Shown here piece after piece: positions 34,481 through 45,500 of a stretch of DNA of 64,000 nucleotides. The stretch spans positions 30,470,001 to 30,534,000 of the forward strand of contig CM051518.1 in the NCBI GenBank assembly GCA_028015205.1, in the 5' to 3' direction. The number at the start of each line of letters is the position of its first letter. Within the stretch, counting starts at the first letter, position 1. This stretch comes from Mytilisepta virgata (Eukaryota; Mollusca; Bivalvia; Mytilida; Mytilidae). The notes beneath the pieces are model-generated. The model saw only the letters and a program-made list of their open reading frames with translations, was not told where the DNA came from and made no database searches. Position numbers and translations under genes: made by a program.

Positions 34481-35390
34481 TTTCCGTTCAATAACTGGAG
34501 CCCGGGGGGTAACTCCCTATATGCGGGGATGTACGGAAAATTTGGGTGGGTTTTTCATGATTTTTGGTATTAATTCGAGGTATGTTTTAAAAAACTAATA
34601 TTTATTCGAGTTGTATTTACATAAAGTTTGAGTGCTAGTCTATTCCTCAGATATTTGTATAGAAACATCAGTATTTTTCGGGTAGGTATTTTTATCAAAA
34701 TTATTTTTCCAGTATATTATTGACAGGTATTCTAGTATTTGCTCGGGTACCTTTTCTTAAGCCATTTCCGCACATCCCATTAAAAAATCCAGAGCCGGTC
34801 GCGCTTTGTTTCCACTTACCGAGGGTCACAAATCTGGATATGCACGCATGTATTTTGTTTCAGTCGGTCTTCGTGAAACTTGATGTGAAGACTAGAGTCC
34901 ACCAGGCGACAATATAACTTTTGTTAGCTTGGTTTTGTGTTCTGTTTTTGTTTTTGTTGTTTTGTTTTGGCCTAAATATGTAAGTAAAGTGTATCATATT
35001 TGGTCCAAAAAAGAGAATTGGCATATTTCGCAGCGGTGATGTATGTGAGTCCGTAATATTCCTGTTAGAGAGATACCATATCGACGGAGACACGAACAAA
35101 ATGCTACTAGTATACGTAAAAAGTAACTGCAGAAGACCATACACTTTCTGATTTTGACGGCCCTTTACATATAGTATTAGGGTGTTTAAGAATTTCCTTG
35201 ACCACTTGTGCAGTCACAATTATGTTTTTATTATTCAAATTAGCAATCGCTTTAAAAAAAATTGCAATCAAAGATAAACTTACCTCTGTATAAATCAGAA
35301 GAAGAATACCCTAAAGTGGCAATAATAATTAATTGACAAATAAGTTTAACAAGTTCGTCGATAACCATTTAGGGGATAACTGTATTGTAT
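34481..35390. other. Intergenic, nothing recognised
   Basis: AT-rich with a short GC-rich piece (GAGCCCGGGGGGTAACTCCC near 34498). No exon or repeat ends were recognised. Confidence 0.45.
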
Positions 35391-35520
35391 TTTATCAGTT
35401 GCCGACGTAAACCGCTGGTTTTACCGTCGCAAATTGAGTTTACCTGGCGACGCGTAGCGGAGCCAGGTAAACGGATATTTGCGATGGTAAAACCACCGGT
35501 TTATGTCGGCAACTGAAAAC
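35391..35520. repeat. Foldback with GC-rich hinge upstream of PTK7
   Basis: Left arm 35391-35448 (CAGTTGCCGACGTAAACCGC, TGGTTTTACCGTCGCAAAT, GTTTACCTGGC) is mirrored by right arm 35462-35519. The short hinge is GACGCGTAGCGGA. Arms match over ~58 bases with a few mismatches. It is of the same style as the foldbacks at 799 and 21077. Confidence 0.82.
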
Positions 35521-35696
35521 CAAAACAACAATCCAAACAAACTGAAGAGCAAATTAATGCCAAAATGACAAGGGTAAAGCCAAAACAAAATACTTAGAAA
35601 TACTTCTGTGTGTCTTATTTTACCTAAATTTTCCAAGTGTCTTCAAGACGTCATAATTTTAATTCTAATGCAACATAACATAAAACGTCCTTTTTG

Positions 35697-35764
35697 ATTT
35701 TAGGCCTTGAGCACAACTGATGAGTCGTAAATCGACGAAATGTGCACATCTTGTGCATTAAAAT
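35697..35764 (+). ncRNA. Type I hammerhead self-cleaving ribozyme
   Basis: All elements of a type I hammerhead occur in order. Outer stem I is ATTTTA (35697-35702) with TAAAAT (35759-35764). An internal loop is GGCCTTGA/AT. Inner stem I is GCACAA (35711-35716) with TTGTGC (35751-35756). The core is CTGATGA (35717-35723). Stem II is GTCG/TAAAT/CGAC (35724-35736). GAAA follows at 35737-35740. A minimal stem III is TG/TGCA/CA (35741-35748). The TC (35749-35750) completes the AUC cleavage triplet, with cleavage expected after 35750. A two-base-pair stem III and an internal loop in stem I are typical of hammerheads in animal Penelope-like elements and retrozymes. No reverse transcriptase and no second tandem copy was found nearby, so it is probably a remnant or solo copy. 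Confidence 0.85.
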
Positions 35765-35953
35765 TTGTATCAAAGAATGTGTTGTATTCTTAACAGTTGT
35801 GTCTAACGGATACAGTAACTCGGAAAAATATGAAGCTGCACAACAAAGAAATATAAACGCCTACATAAAATATAAATTTGCAATTATCTGTCTTTTATAC
35901 CAAGTTTAGCGCAGGTAAGCCAGTAGTTCAGTACTTTGTTGGGATTCGATAAG

Positions 35954-36004
35954 TAGGCGTGGTCTGATTATAATGAAAGGTTTGATTGGCCAAGTTTATA
36001 AAAA
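35954..36004 (+). promoter_or_regulatory. Possible PTK7 core promoter (CCAAT-like and TATA-like)
   Basis: AGGCGTGG (~35954), GATTGGCC (inverted CCAAT, 35984-35991) and TTTATAAAA (35996-36004) cluster about 520 bases upstream of the PTK7 start codon. The spacing of CCAAT to TATA is shorter than usual, and no transcript start can be seen. This is weak support only. Confidence 0.22.
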
Positions 36005-36518
36005 AATAATGTAAACAAAAGCACATGGCATAGCGATTACATTCTTTATTCGGATGTAAAAAGACGTTTTGAGCACAAAGTGCGATATATCAGACGCAGA
36101 AAAATTGTGAATTCAACATTTTGATGTATCTTGTTTTTTTCTCAGCCAGACGATTATAGTGTTTTATTGTGTAATTTTGAATCCTTTTGTGGTGGTGGAG
36201 AGAAAGAATATAATATTACGCGAAAAAGGGAAAGAATATATTGATATATGTTGTGGAAACAGATACTTTCTTGGACTTCAAACAAACAATAATAATTGTA
36301 GAAACCGATTCTGCCATTCGTGTCATTTTAATGTTAATAGCTGGAAAGTCAACGCCCCTTATATTGGATTACTTTCTTGCGTATGCGCAGCGGGTGTGTG
36401 GTAATTTGGTCGATCTGAGGCTGAGATAACATTTTGACAGTTATCAGTTTTGTGTTTAAGGTGTAAACAGAACATTAAATTTGGGATGTGTATCACAGAG
36501 TAGGACTCTTTGTTAATT

Positions 36519-36570
36519 ATGGAATATAAATTTTATACGAAGACATCTATTGCAGTTTTTTGTTTTGTTG
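36519..36570 (+). CDS. PTK7: PTK7 coding exon 1 (signal peptide)
   Basis: ATG at 36519, then a Lys-containing n-region, a hydrophobic core (SIAVFCFVGLI) spanning the splice, and a probable signal peptidase site after CA, before QD. The donor GTAAGT starts at 36571. The 5' UTR extent is unknown. Confidence 0.8.
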
Positions 36571-39349
36571 GTAAGTTTTGCAAACTTTGCTTTAATCAAT
36601 TAATGAACACCAATGTCACAAGCTTTGCCTACATGTAGCTAATTTTCCAAAGTGCCAAAATTAACACCAAGATAATGTCATTTTCATATGTTACAATTAA
36701 ATCAGATTATTTCACGCTATGTGCAATCTTGAAAAACGTAATAACCTTTCATAGTTGTTATCTCCCTTGCCTCCAGGCCAGTGCTGTCAGTCTAATTAGC
36801 TAGGCCTAACTGCAGGAGTTTTTTTGCACTTCCTAATCCAGTTTTTCAATACCCATGTCAACACTGCTTGATATAATTTGTTGGTCTAATTGCAATTATA
36901 GATGTTTTTAAACTGTACAGTAATGAAGAATATTACAAATGTACATTTTTTCATACATTAAAAATTACAATAAAAAACATCATAGTACCAAATAATTCTA
37001 ATCTGTCTTTTATTTTGTCATATGTTGTAGAAAATTATACATTGGTGATGAACAAATTACTGTAGTTTTGTTTTGCATGTCTACTCATTTACCATATATC
37101 TAAATAGTTTCTATAGTTTATTTATTGGTAAAATCAAGGTTTCAAAATTTTTCTTACAGATTTCAAATAAAATAAATATTCCCTACTTCATTTCTTCATA
37201 ATTTGCAGTTAAAGGGGTTGAAAACAGACCATATAGTTGCACATGTCAAATTAAAAATTGAGTAAAGTTTTACAAACAAGATAAAATTATTTTCCATCAC
37301 TCTTTTGTAAAACAAATAAGATTATTCACCAAGTTAGTTAACAAAACTAATTACCATACAAAAAAATTAAAATTCACCCGTTATCATTTGCAAAATGTGT
37401 TAATATTATTTAATGCCGCTACTAGAGTTTTGGTGTTTTGTAATTCAAATTAGGAGAATAAAATTGATTTTAAATAAATATCTGTCAAATCTACCATTAT
37501 TTTGTATAACATTAGGTGAATAGGTTGAAGAGGTTAAACACTGGAGTACAATAGATTTAGTCTCTAACAGAGTTGCTTTGTTGACATTGCTTGTAATAAA
37601 AATATTTGGTATTTATTGTCACTTAATCTCTATTTAAAGAAATAAACTCATGTGACTCATCTAAAGACTGCATCTGGAGGTTTGTTGGTCAGTGACATAA
37701 ACATTTGTGCAATTTATTTCTGTTACTTATCAGAGTGAATTGAGATCTGAAACCAATTTTTTCCCCACAGATTTGTATATTCAAGTAAACCGTGTCCTGC
37801 ATCCTTCTCATAAAATGTTTGCAAAAAAGTCCCAGTTAAGTAAGAGGCAAAGAAAATGAGAGATGATGTTAAGGAGTGTTGTTATTTATAATACAAACTG
37901 ATATATCTATACATCAGAATGTCAGAGTAACACAGAAAATCAAATAAAACAACACTGTATCTGTCAAGTATTAATATGATGGACAAATGATACTCATATA
38001 GAGAGGTGTGAGAGCTGCTTATACTGACAGACTGATAAACTTTGTAAACAAAAATGTCACACAGTGATAGAACTATAAATCTCTGGGTTTAGTAAACTTC
38101 TCTATCACACTATAGATAATACTAATACCAGGTAATGATAGAATTATCATCAGACTTTAGGTATTCTTGGTGACACTTTTAATCCGAAGAGATTTTGTAG
38201 AAGCAAAGAAACAACATGGAATTCTAAAAACGATCATTCAAGAATTTGTCAGAGCTCTAAATGTTTTATTTATTTACATTATTTTTATTTTATTAAAAAA
38301 TCCTTGTTGTCACTATTTCTGAAAATGCAATCAAAGTGTAAAACCACATACTTTACAGTAATATCTGATGTATTTTTATGAAGATAATGTGAAAATTTGT
38401 AATTACAGTAATGAGAGTATGATTTGATTCATATTTTATCACTCTTTCTAATGGCCATTACTGCTGTTATAAGATGTACCTGCTGTTATAAGATGTACCT
38501 GCTGTTTACAAGTTGTTTAGATAGACAATTATAGGTCCTCTGTGTATACAGATAATATTACCAAAGCTTTAAAAGTCATATTCAGTATGGCTGTAAAACC
38601 AAAATATTAAGTTTTCAAAGAGATAAGGATTAAAATTAAAGAATGTGGGGTATGCATCAAATAGACAAAATTCCATTATAATATTATTGGATATACATAA
38701 TACTGGATTTTATTAAACTGATTATGAGCCATCAGGTGGCATATATAAAGATAGACATTCCAGTATCTATCATCTTAAGACACATAACAAAGATATATGA
38801 TATAATTTAATTATTAGCAATAAGTGTCCATTTCAGATGCTTATTGAAACAGACATTTTTATAAATTTTTAGTTCCCCTTTGACCATTTTCAAGTAAATA
38901 TTTTGAATATCGGGAAGTTATGGTTAATATCCCAAGCTTAAAATCACCATACTAAAAATAGGTTGTGTAAAAAAACTATTTAATTTGTGAGTTCTTGATT
39001 AAAAACATGTAGATGTCAATAAATATAAAACAGGAACATTATTATATTGCAGGATTAATATGTGCACAAGATACATTTTACTTCAGTCAGAAACCACAAG
39101 ACAAGTCTGTTGTAGATGGAACAGAAACCATACTTCTCTGTGATGTGAACAGTCGTAGACATATCGTGTTTGACTGGATTCAGAATGGTAAACCAGTTAC
39201 TAATACAACAAGACGTTTCCAGGAAGGAAGTTACCTTCGTATATTACGTGTGACAAGGGAAGATGATGCAGGACCATTCCAGTGTATTGCAACAAATATA
39301 ACTTCAGGATTCTCTCTTCAGAGTGGAGAAGCCACATTGAATATACAGT
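36519..39349 (+). CDS. PTK7: PTK7-like receptor, signal peptide and first Ig domain (5' two coding exons)
   Basis: PTK7 is a single-pass surface receptor with seven Ig domains and a catalytically inactive kinase domain, a co-receptor in Wnt/planar cell polarity signalling. Exon 1 (36519-36570) and exon 2 (39053-39349) join in phase 1 to give a 116-residue start. The signal peptide is MEYKFYTKTSIAVFCFVGLI then CA. An Ig domain follows with B-strand Cys (ILLCDV), core Trp (FDWIQNG), the RRFQEGSYLRI stretch and the F-strand motif DAGPFQCIA. Sequons NTT and NIT are present. RRF..GS.L and D.G.FQC.A agree with PTK7 domain 1 as I remember it, more than with other Ig receptors. The ATG has A at -3, G at +4 and an in-frame stop at 36501-36503. 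The remaining domains would lie beyond 64 kb. Another PTK7/off-track-type Ig receptor is the main alternative. Confidence 0.83.
36571..39052. other. PTK7 intron 1
   Basis: 2.5 kb of AT-rich sequence. A 21-base direct duplication (GCTGTTATAAGATGTACCT, ~38464-38505) is the only structure noted. No additional exon was recognised. Confidence 0.6.
39053..39349 (+). CDS. PTK7: PTK7 coding exon 2 (Ig-like domain 1)
   Basis: A 297-bp exon between TATATTGCAG and GTAAGT. It is a symmetrical 1-1 phase exon, as is usual for Ig-domain exons. It encodes about 99 residues from the end of the signal peptide to TLNIQ. Its composition is clearly less AT-rich than the surroundings. The open frame continues upstream to 39013 and downstream to 39420, but both extensions are intronic by the splice signals. 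Confidence 0.9.
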
Positions 39350-40090
39350 GTAAGTACCTTTCATTTCATTGCACCTTTACAGTCATTGATACAAGTCTAC
39401 ATTTTGATACCTGTTTTTAGTTATATGCTGTAATGATGATGATTTAAAACAAGTATGAAACAAATTCACAAGAATTTTCCTTTTAATTTCATAAATTTTA
39501 AACCGATTAATGTTCAGACACTAATTTAGTTGGTATTACATATAAGTTCAATATGTGAACCTAATAATAAAGAAATAAGATCTTGTCTGTTGTTTCAAAG
39601 AATTTGTTCTGTTAAATCCAGGGGTATCAGTTCTTGTCTTCAGTAGAGAATAAATAATGAGTATATCTCTCAAATACCTGAAAAATACTTGCCTGTTTGT
39701 ACTGATATCATAGAAACATTATAATGTACAAAAACATCTTTTTTTAAATTACAGTTCATTGTTATGAGTTGAATTTCAATCAGTTTATTAGAATGTTTTT
39801 GTTGGCTTAGCTATTTTAGTTTTATATTTCTCCTATATTTTTGTTATTTTCTTCTTTTATTTGACTCTTTTTAACCCAGAAAACAAATAACTGACAATTT
39901 ATTGTAATTTTGACTGAAGGCAGAGTAGCTATTTTAGGATTGTTTCATAACAGATGGTCAGGTTACATCTAGCTATGATTATATGCCTTTTTGATTTCCA
40001 ATATTTGTCAGTTGCAGTTTGATTTTTCGAGATCTTTTATAATCTCTTATAAGACCTGTTATTTATGTATTGGTTTACACTATTGGGTAG

Positions 40091-40161
40091 TTTTTTTGTT
40101 TTTTGTTTTTTGTTTTTGTTTTTGTTTTTGTTTTTGTTTTTTTTTTGGGGGGGGGGGGGGG
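40091..40161. repeat. (T5-7G)n tract ending in 15 G
   Basis: TTTTTG-type repeats from 40091 pass into T10 and an uninterrupted run of 15 G at 40147-40161. It is a low-complexity microsatellite in the PTK7 intron, with quadruplex potential in the G run. Confidence 0.9.
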
Positions 40162-43078
40162 TTGTAAAGGAATAAATGTAGAAAGATAGAAAGTTAAGGA
40201 TTAATTTTTAACATGGTACAATACTCAAATAATTAAGAATTTGCAGGTTCATTAAACAAGTACATGTACAATCATGTAATCCGGGAGAAATCTAGCTATA
40301 GGTGTTAATTCTTGTTGTTATTACATATAGACCTGGAAGGTCTTACTTATCGTTACATAGAAAACCTCTAGCTATTTATACTGTACAAATAAACATCTTC
40401 ATTGTTTACATTTGAAGACAAAGTGTATGATTGATATAATGAAAGTAGATTTTTCTATTTGTTTTTACTGATGTAACATTTCCTTTGTGTTACTATAAAC
40501 AAAAGATAATCTGTTAATTTACTGGGGCCTTGGGATTACACACAAGAGAGTACAACCCAAAACATACATGTCTGATCTTCTTAACAGATAATTGTATGGA
40601 CATTAATCAAATTTTTGAGTATCCCAGCTTCAGAGATGTGTTACATAAAGTATAGATAATTCAGAATCTAGTGGCTGCTTTCATTAAATTTATAATGAAT
40701 TTGTTATAATAATTGAATGACTTAAATATGAATTTACATGTACAGTTGTGTTTGTTGATTCTTTTAGTTTTTTGTTTTTACACAAATTTTCCTATATTTT
40801 TTGGAAAATAAGCTCCATGTTCAATTTAAAGCATTTGAATTTTTTGAAAGGATAGTCATAAAATTAATGTTCACTGTCTGTTTGTAATTTTAAGGGATTT
40901 GATGAGAAGATATTTTATAATTGTACAAATTTTTATTCATCAAAGTAACATTTAAAAGAAGGCAAATGTCTACCAAAATATTTATAAAGTTCTTATCTGA
41001 CTTAATATTAACAGTTATCTACATTGGAGAAATAGATCATTTTCTCACATCAGCTCCTCACAATTTTATAGGAGATAGTACTGATGGTCATTTTGACCTA
41101 TGACCAGAAGGTCAGACAATGATTGATGTGCCTAATTTAACCACTGGTTTTCAACAATAGACCAAGAATTCATTATTTAATGTAAATTAAAGAATTTGGC
41201 AGGTGCTTCATTTCAAGTTTGAATCATGGTGGTAGTTTTATAAATAAATTCTAAATTGGTTGTAGCACTCTTCTGTCATCGGCCAGGGGAAGGGTTAATC
41301 AGACAAATTTGATAGATGGAATTTCAAAATTCTCTTTGTTTATATAAGATGGGGATTGCTTGGTAACATTAAAATAGTTTCAAAAAATTAAACTTGATAG
41401 TAAAACTGAATATTTTGTTATGCTTAGTCAGTCTGATGGCTCAACTCAACATGATCAGGTTGAAAAGCTGTATACAACCACTAATTGAAAAATCTGGTTT
41501 ACAATGCAGTTAATTGATTGTTATAATTAAATCTGTAAACTTGATAATATTGTCTTGGTTAAAATGACAGATTTATAATCAGCTGTGTTTGGGTGGGCTT
41601 TTGTTGTTTCTATCCAGTTCATCTTGGATGTTTAAATAATGTACACCTAATTTATTTAATAATCATACAAAATTTATTCTTTGAATATTTCTTATTTTTG
41701 ATGGTGAAATTTTTGAAATGAAATATACATATGTACAAGCTGTTCCTAGAGCTACCCTTTCATATTATTATGTAGCTATAAAGTATATATTGAGAAATAA
41801 GGTTTCATCTAGGTTTCAGATAATTTCTTACTTATTGATGCTTTTTCTTAAATGAAGTGAATATCTTCTGTTACAAAAGAAAAAAAAAATCAGGTGTGAG
41901 CAGCAGGATGGTTTGGAATATAAATTCTATATAGCTATCTTGTGACTATTTTACGGTTGAAATATCCCTTCAGTTTTAATATTTTAAAAAAATATCTTGT
42001 CACATACATACATGGACATGAACAATACCTCAGGTACACCGTGTAATGATAGTTCTGCAATACCCTACATGTATTAAACTGATTTTGTGATTTCATTTGG
42101 TTTTCATTTCCCAGTAAATATGAATTCGTATTAGATAAGGGTGATGTTAAAACTTATCATGTCCCTTACAATAGAATACCCAAGTCTGCCTTGTCATATC
42201 ATATCTTATGATCAAATTTCTCAAATTTTGTTTTAGTTAAGATTTATATCTGTTGCATCATTTGCATATTTCTGATAAAGTTTTATTCATATGACATCTT
42301 TAATATATTAAAACCAGTGGGATGTTTTGTTGTTCAATACATAAGCAAAATAACTTGTTTATTTCTTATTTTCTTTTCATAAGGATACATTTCTGTCCAT
42401 AGTGGGTCTTAATTTAAACTGATGAATTATTATTGAAATGTAAAAGGAAACAGTTCATATTTCCAAAATGGATATCACCCATGATGTGGTCTTACACATG
42501 ATTAAGATTTTAAATTCATACCCATAATTTGATACTTAGACAAATTGTAAGATGTAAAAAAGTGACAAGGGCAGGTGAGGTATTTTATGGTTAATTTAAG
42601 GGTTCATGGAGTGATTCACCTGTAGGATACCTGGTTAAAGTAGCAGCTGATTTATGACAGGAAAAGTTTTATGAGCAATTACAATGTGTAAACATTGGTC
42701 ATATTGTTATAAACATATTATTTCCTATAAGGGAGAAAGGACAGCAACTTTATTAAAGTTGCTTTTCATTTTTCATGGTCGACGAAGCTAAAATAGATTA
42801 TCAAAGAGTTATAAAGGAGCCATGCCATAAACCGATAATCCTGCTCATAAAAAAAACCAGTTAAATTCATAGCATAATGATTGTCCAAAATTGTTCACAC
42901 ACCATAAGATATTTTGCCCGCTTTCCTCCAATTTACAATATCTGAGCATCAGATTCAAAAATGGAGAATTAAAATCCAAAGCGTTACACACTAAATTAGA
43001 AAGTTATTTATGGTCTGACAGAGACAAGACAAGGATTACAGCAGTTATTAGTATATATTGCAGTGTATGTGTAGCAAT

Positions 43079-43183
43079 AATCCCATTTGAGATTCTGTGT
43101 CCGTAGCTATTTTTCTGATTTGGTTGTCCATTTAGGCCAAGTCAGAAAAATAGCTCTGGACACACTGAATCCCAAAAGGGATT
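43079..43183. repeat. Inverted repeat with ~45-base arms
   Basis: AATCCCATTTGAGATTCTGT...AGCTATTTTTCTGA (43079-43120) is mirrored by TCAGAAAAATAGCT...GAATCCCAAAAGGGATT (43142-43183). Flanking sequence also repeats in direct orientation (GAGACAAGACAAGGATTACA near 43021, GAGACAAGAGAAGGATTATA near 43282). Confidence 0.7.
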
Positions 43184-44689
43184 GATGTAGCAGCAGAATG
43201 TTAGTTACTAAAATGCCAACCTGGTTAAATACCTTAGTGTGGATCACACAGTAGAAAGTTATATATGATCTAACGTTATATCGAGACAAGAGAAGGATTA
43301 TAGCAGTGACCAGTATACATGTATATGTAACAGCAGAATGTTGAGTCCTTAATGCCAACCTAGCTTAAAGATACCTTCCTGTGTGGTGTAACCTTTGAGT
43401 GCCATACCTTATAGAAAGTATATTCTGTATAAATTCAGCATTACATACCACAAGGCAGTATTACTTTCACCCTTCATCATGCCATTGCCTTGATAATATG
43501 TGTGGTTAGGATCACTTTATGCATAAAAACTTTTAATTCATTCTTTTACCTGTGTCTAAAGTTACAATAGTGGAAAAAACACATATCAAACACACAAATC
43601 GAATATTACTGAGGAACTCTGACTTTTTGCTTATTGGCCATTAAAATAACTGCACTTTATACCTGCTGTTGAGTGCCCAGGATATAAGACAAAAGGAACA
43701 AAATAAATAGATAATGAAAAATAAATTTAAATGAAAAGAAGATAGAAATATATAAGGCATTCTGGCAGGTGCCAGATTTTACAATCTGTTTGATAGACAT
43801 AAAAGTTTGATTATTACCCAATAATATAAATCTTTGATTGGTATTTATGTGAATTTAATGTTCCAATTGCATGAAATCATGCTCACTAAAATATCTCCTA
43901 ACTGTAGTGTTTCCATGGTGTTAATATCAGCTTCTAGAAGAACGCAAGCTTTGTCATCATGTTACAATAGATTATGGGATATGTATTGTTATTTAGATCT
44001 CGTAAAAATTTATAAATGTAGTTTAAAATAGTGTTACTGTTTATTATACATGTATTGTGTAAATGTGTAATGGATTTACGTTTTAAGTAGGCAGATTTAC
44101 ATTGTATTATACATATAATTACAAATAAAAGTAAACCAACACTGGTTATACATGTACTAGAATATTAAACAGTACATGTAGATGTACATAGTGGCCTAAA
44201 CAAGGAATATCTAAGCAACTAGTTCACCTAGGCTAACCAAATTTGGTGTAGTGGTTACGTAACGGTTTTGCAGATTTTAAGACAGATCTGGGTTAGACAT
44301 TTCAAATTCAAAAAAATTTCAGGTTTTTGATTGCATTCTTTTTTCCATTGTAAATTCCCCATCCAAAATAATACATGTATTTACTGCTAAAAGCATAACT
44401 TTTATAAACAGTGGTAAATTTTGTATGTTTTCTTGGAGACCCATTGATTTTAATTAACTTATAAAGAATTATTTTATAATTGTAGCATTAAGACTTTCAA
44501 ATTACAAAATGTTCCAAAACTCCATTCTACATTTACTGAGGTTTCCAGACAGTAGGTCTTTTTGTCAGTAACTGTATAGGAAGAGGAGGGGGGCATATTT
44601 TTTTGAAACAAGTGCCTGTGCTGGATATTATAGGTCAACTAAATTTTATATGTAAATTCTCTTGGATGAGTGTATTTGTCCAACAGATG

Positions 44690-44860
44690 TTGCACAGTCT
44701 CTGACCTCATTTTCATGCTCCAGGGATGCACATTAGATCAATTTCTCAGTAAATGCAAATGATGCTGCTCGACTATATTTGGTCTATATTCCTTTCAAGT
44801 TGTCCTTGGTAGTCTGACATGTCACCTGACTTCACTTAACAGAAGACAGAGAAACTTGTA
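44690..44860 (+). repeat. Diverged 'TCTCGCC' family unit
   Basis: CTCTGACCTCATTTTCATGC, ATCAATTTCTCAGTAAATGC, CTATATTTGGTCTATATTCC and GGTAGTCTGACATGTCACCT follow the unit order of the array at 5530-7590. It is one old unit left in the PTK7 intron. Confidence 0.5.
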
Positions 44861-45173
44861 CTAGTGTTTGTACTTTGTTGGTCTTATACTATTATGTTAC
44901 AATGTATATGTATATAAAATAATGTACATTTTAAAAAGATTTAAAATCGTTTCCTCAGATTGCTATCTTGCTAAAGAAGTACATAATCAATTATTTTCAT
45001 TTGTGAAATTCTGAAACCATGCACAGATATTATGAATAGTAGTTTAAAATGATAGTTAAAATATGATTAAAATGCAGTTACGGAAAAGACTTTACGGAAA
45101 CGACTGGCTGTTTTCATCTTTTTTATGGAGTTGCCTCTAGTTTAAACATGATAGCAGAATCAGTTTGCATAAG

Positions 45174-45500
45174 AAGTCCCATAACTCCTACAAAATTTGT
45201 TGAATCAGAATGGCGGTATATTATGCACATCTACACTTCAATGGATTAAATCCTACCAAATATGGAAGCTATCTGCCAAGTGGTAAGGAGATGCATCCAC
45301 AAAGTCTTAAAAATTTTTTATTGTTGAGATATGTTGAAAATAGTCTAAGTCCCATAACTCCTACAAAATTTATTTAATCAAAATGGTGGTATATTATGCA
45401 CATCAAATTGTACACTTCATAACAATAAATCCTACCAAATATGAAAGCAATCCGCCAAGCAGTTTCAGAGGAGATTTGTCCACAATGTAAATGACATGTT
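45174..45500 (+). repeat. Two tandem ~173-bp units ('AGTCCCATAACTCCTACAAA')
   Basis: AGTCCCATAACTCCTACAAA occurs at ~45175 and ~45348. Each copy is followed by AATGG(C/T)GGTATATTATGCAC, TCCTACCAAATATG and CCGCCAAG-like motifs. The second copy ends with AGAGGAGATTTGTCCACAAT. It is an old dispersed repeat. Confidence 0.7.

Noticed and set aside
35711..35745. Simple GCACA/TGTGC hairpin around the CTGATGAG sequence
   Set aside because: The alternative pairing, GCACAA with TTGTGC at 35751-35756, builds the full hammerhead with an outer helix and an NUH triplet and explains far more of the conserved positions.
36159..36429. Open frames of 62 and 81 codons just upstream of the PTK7 start
   Set aside because: They are not in frame with the Ig exon, and an in-frame stop at 36501 separates the real start codon from upstream frames. 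They are probably 5' UTR or promoter sequence.
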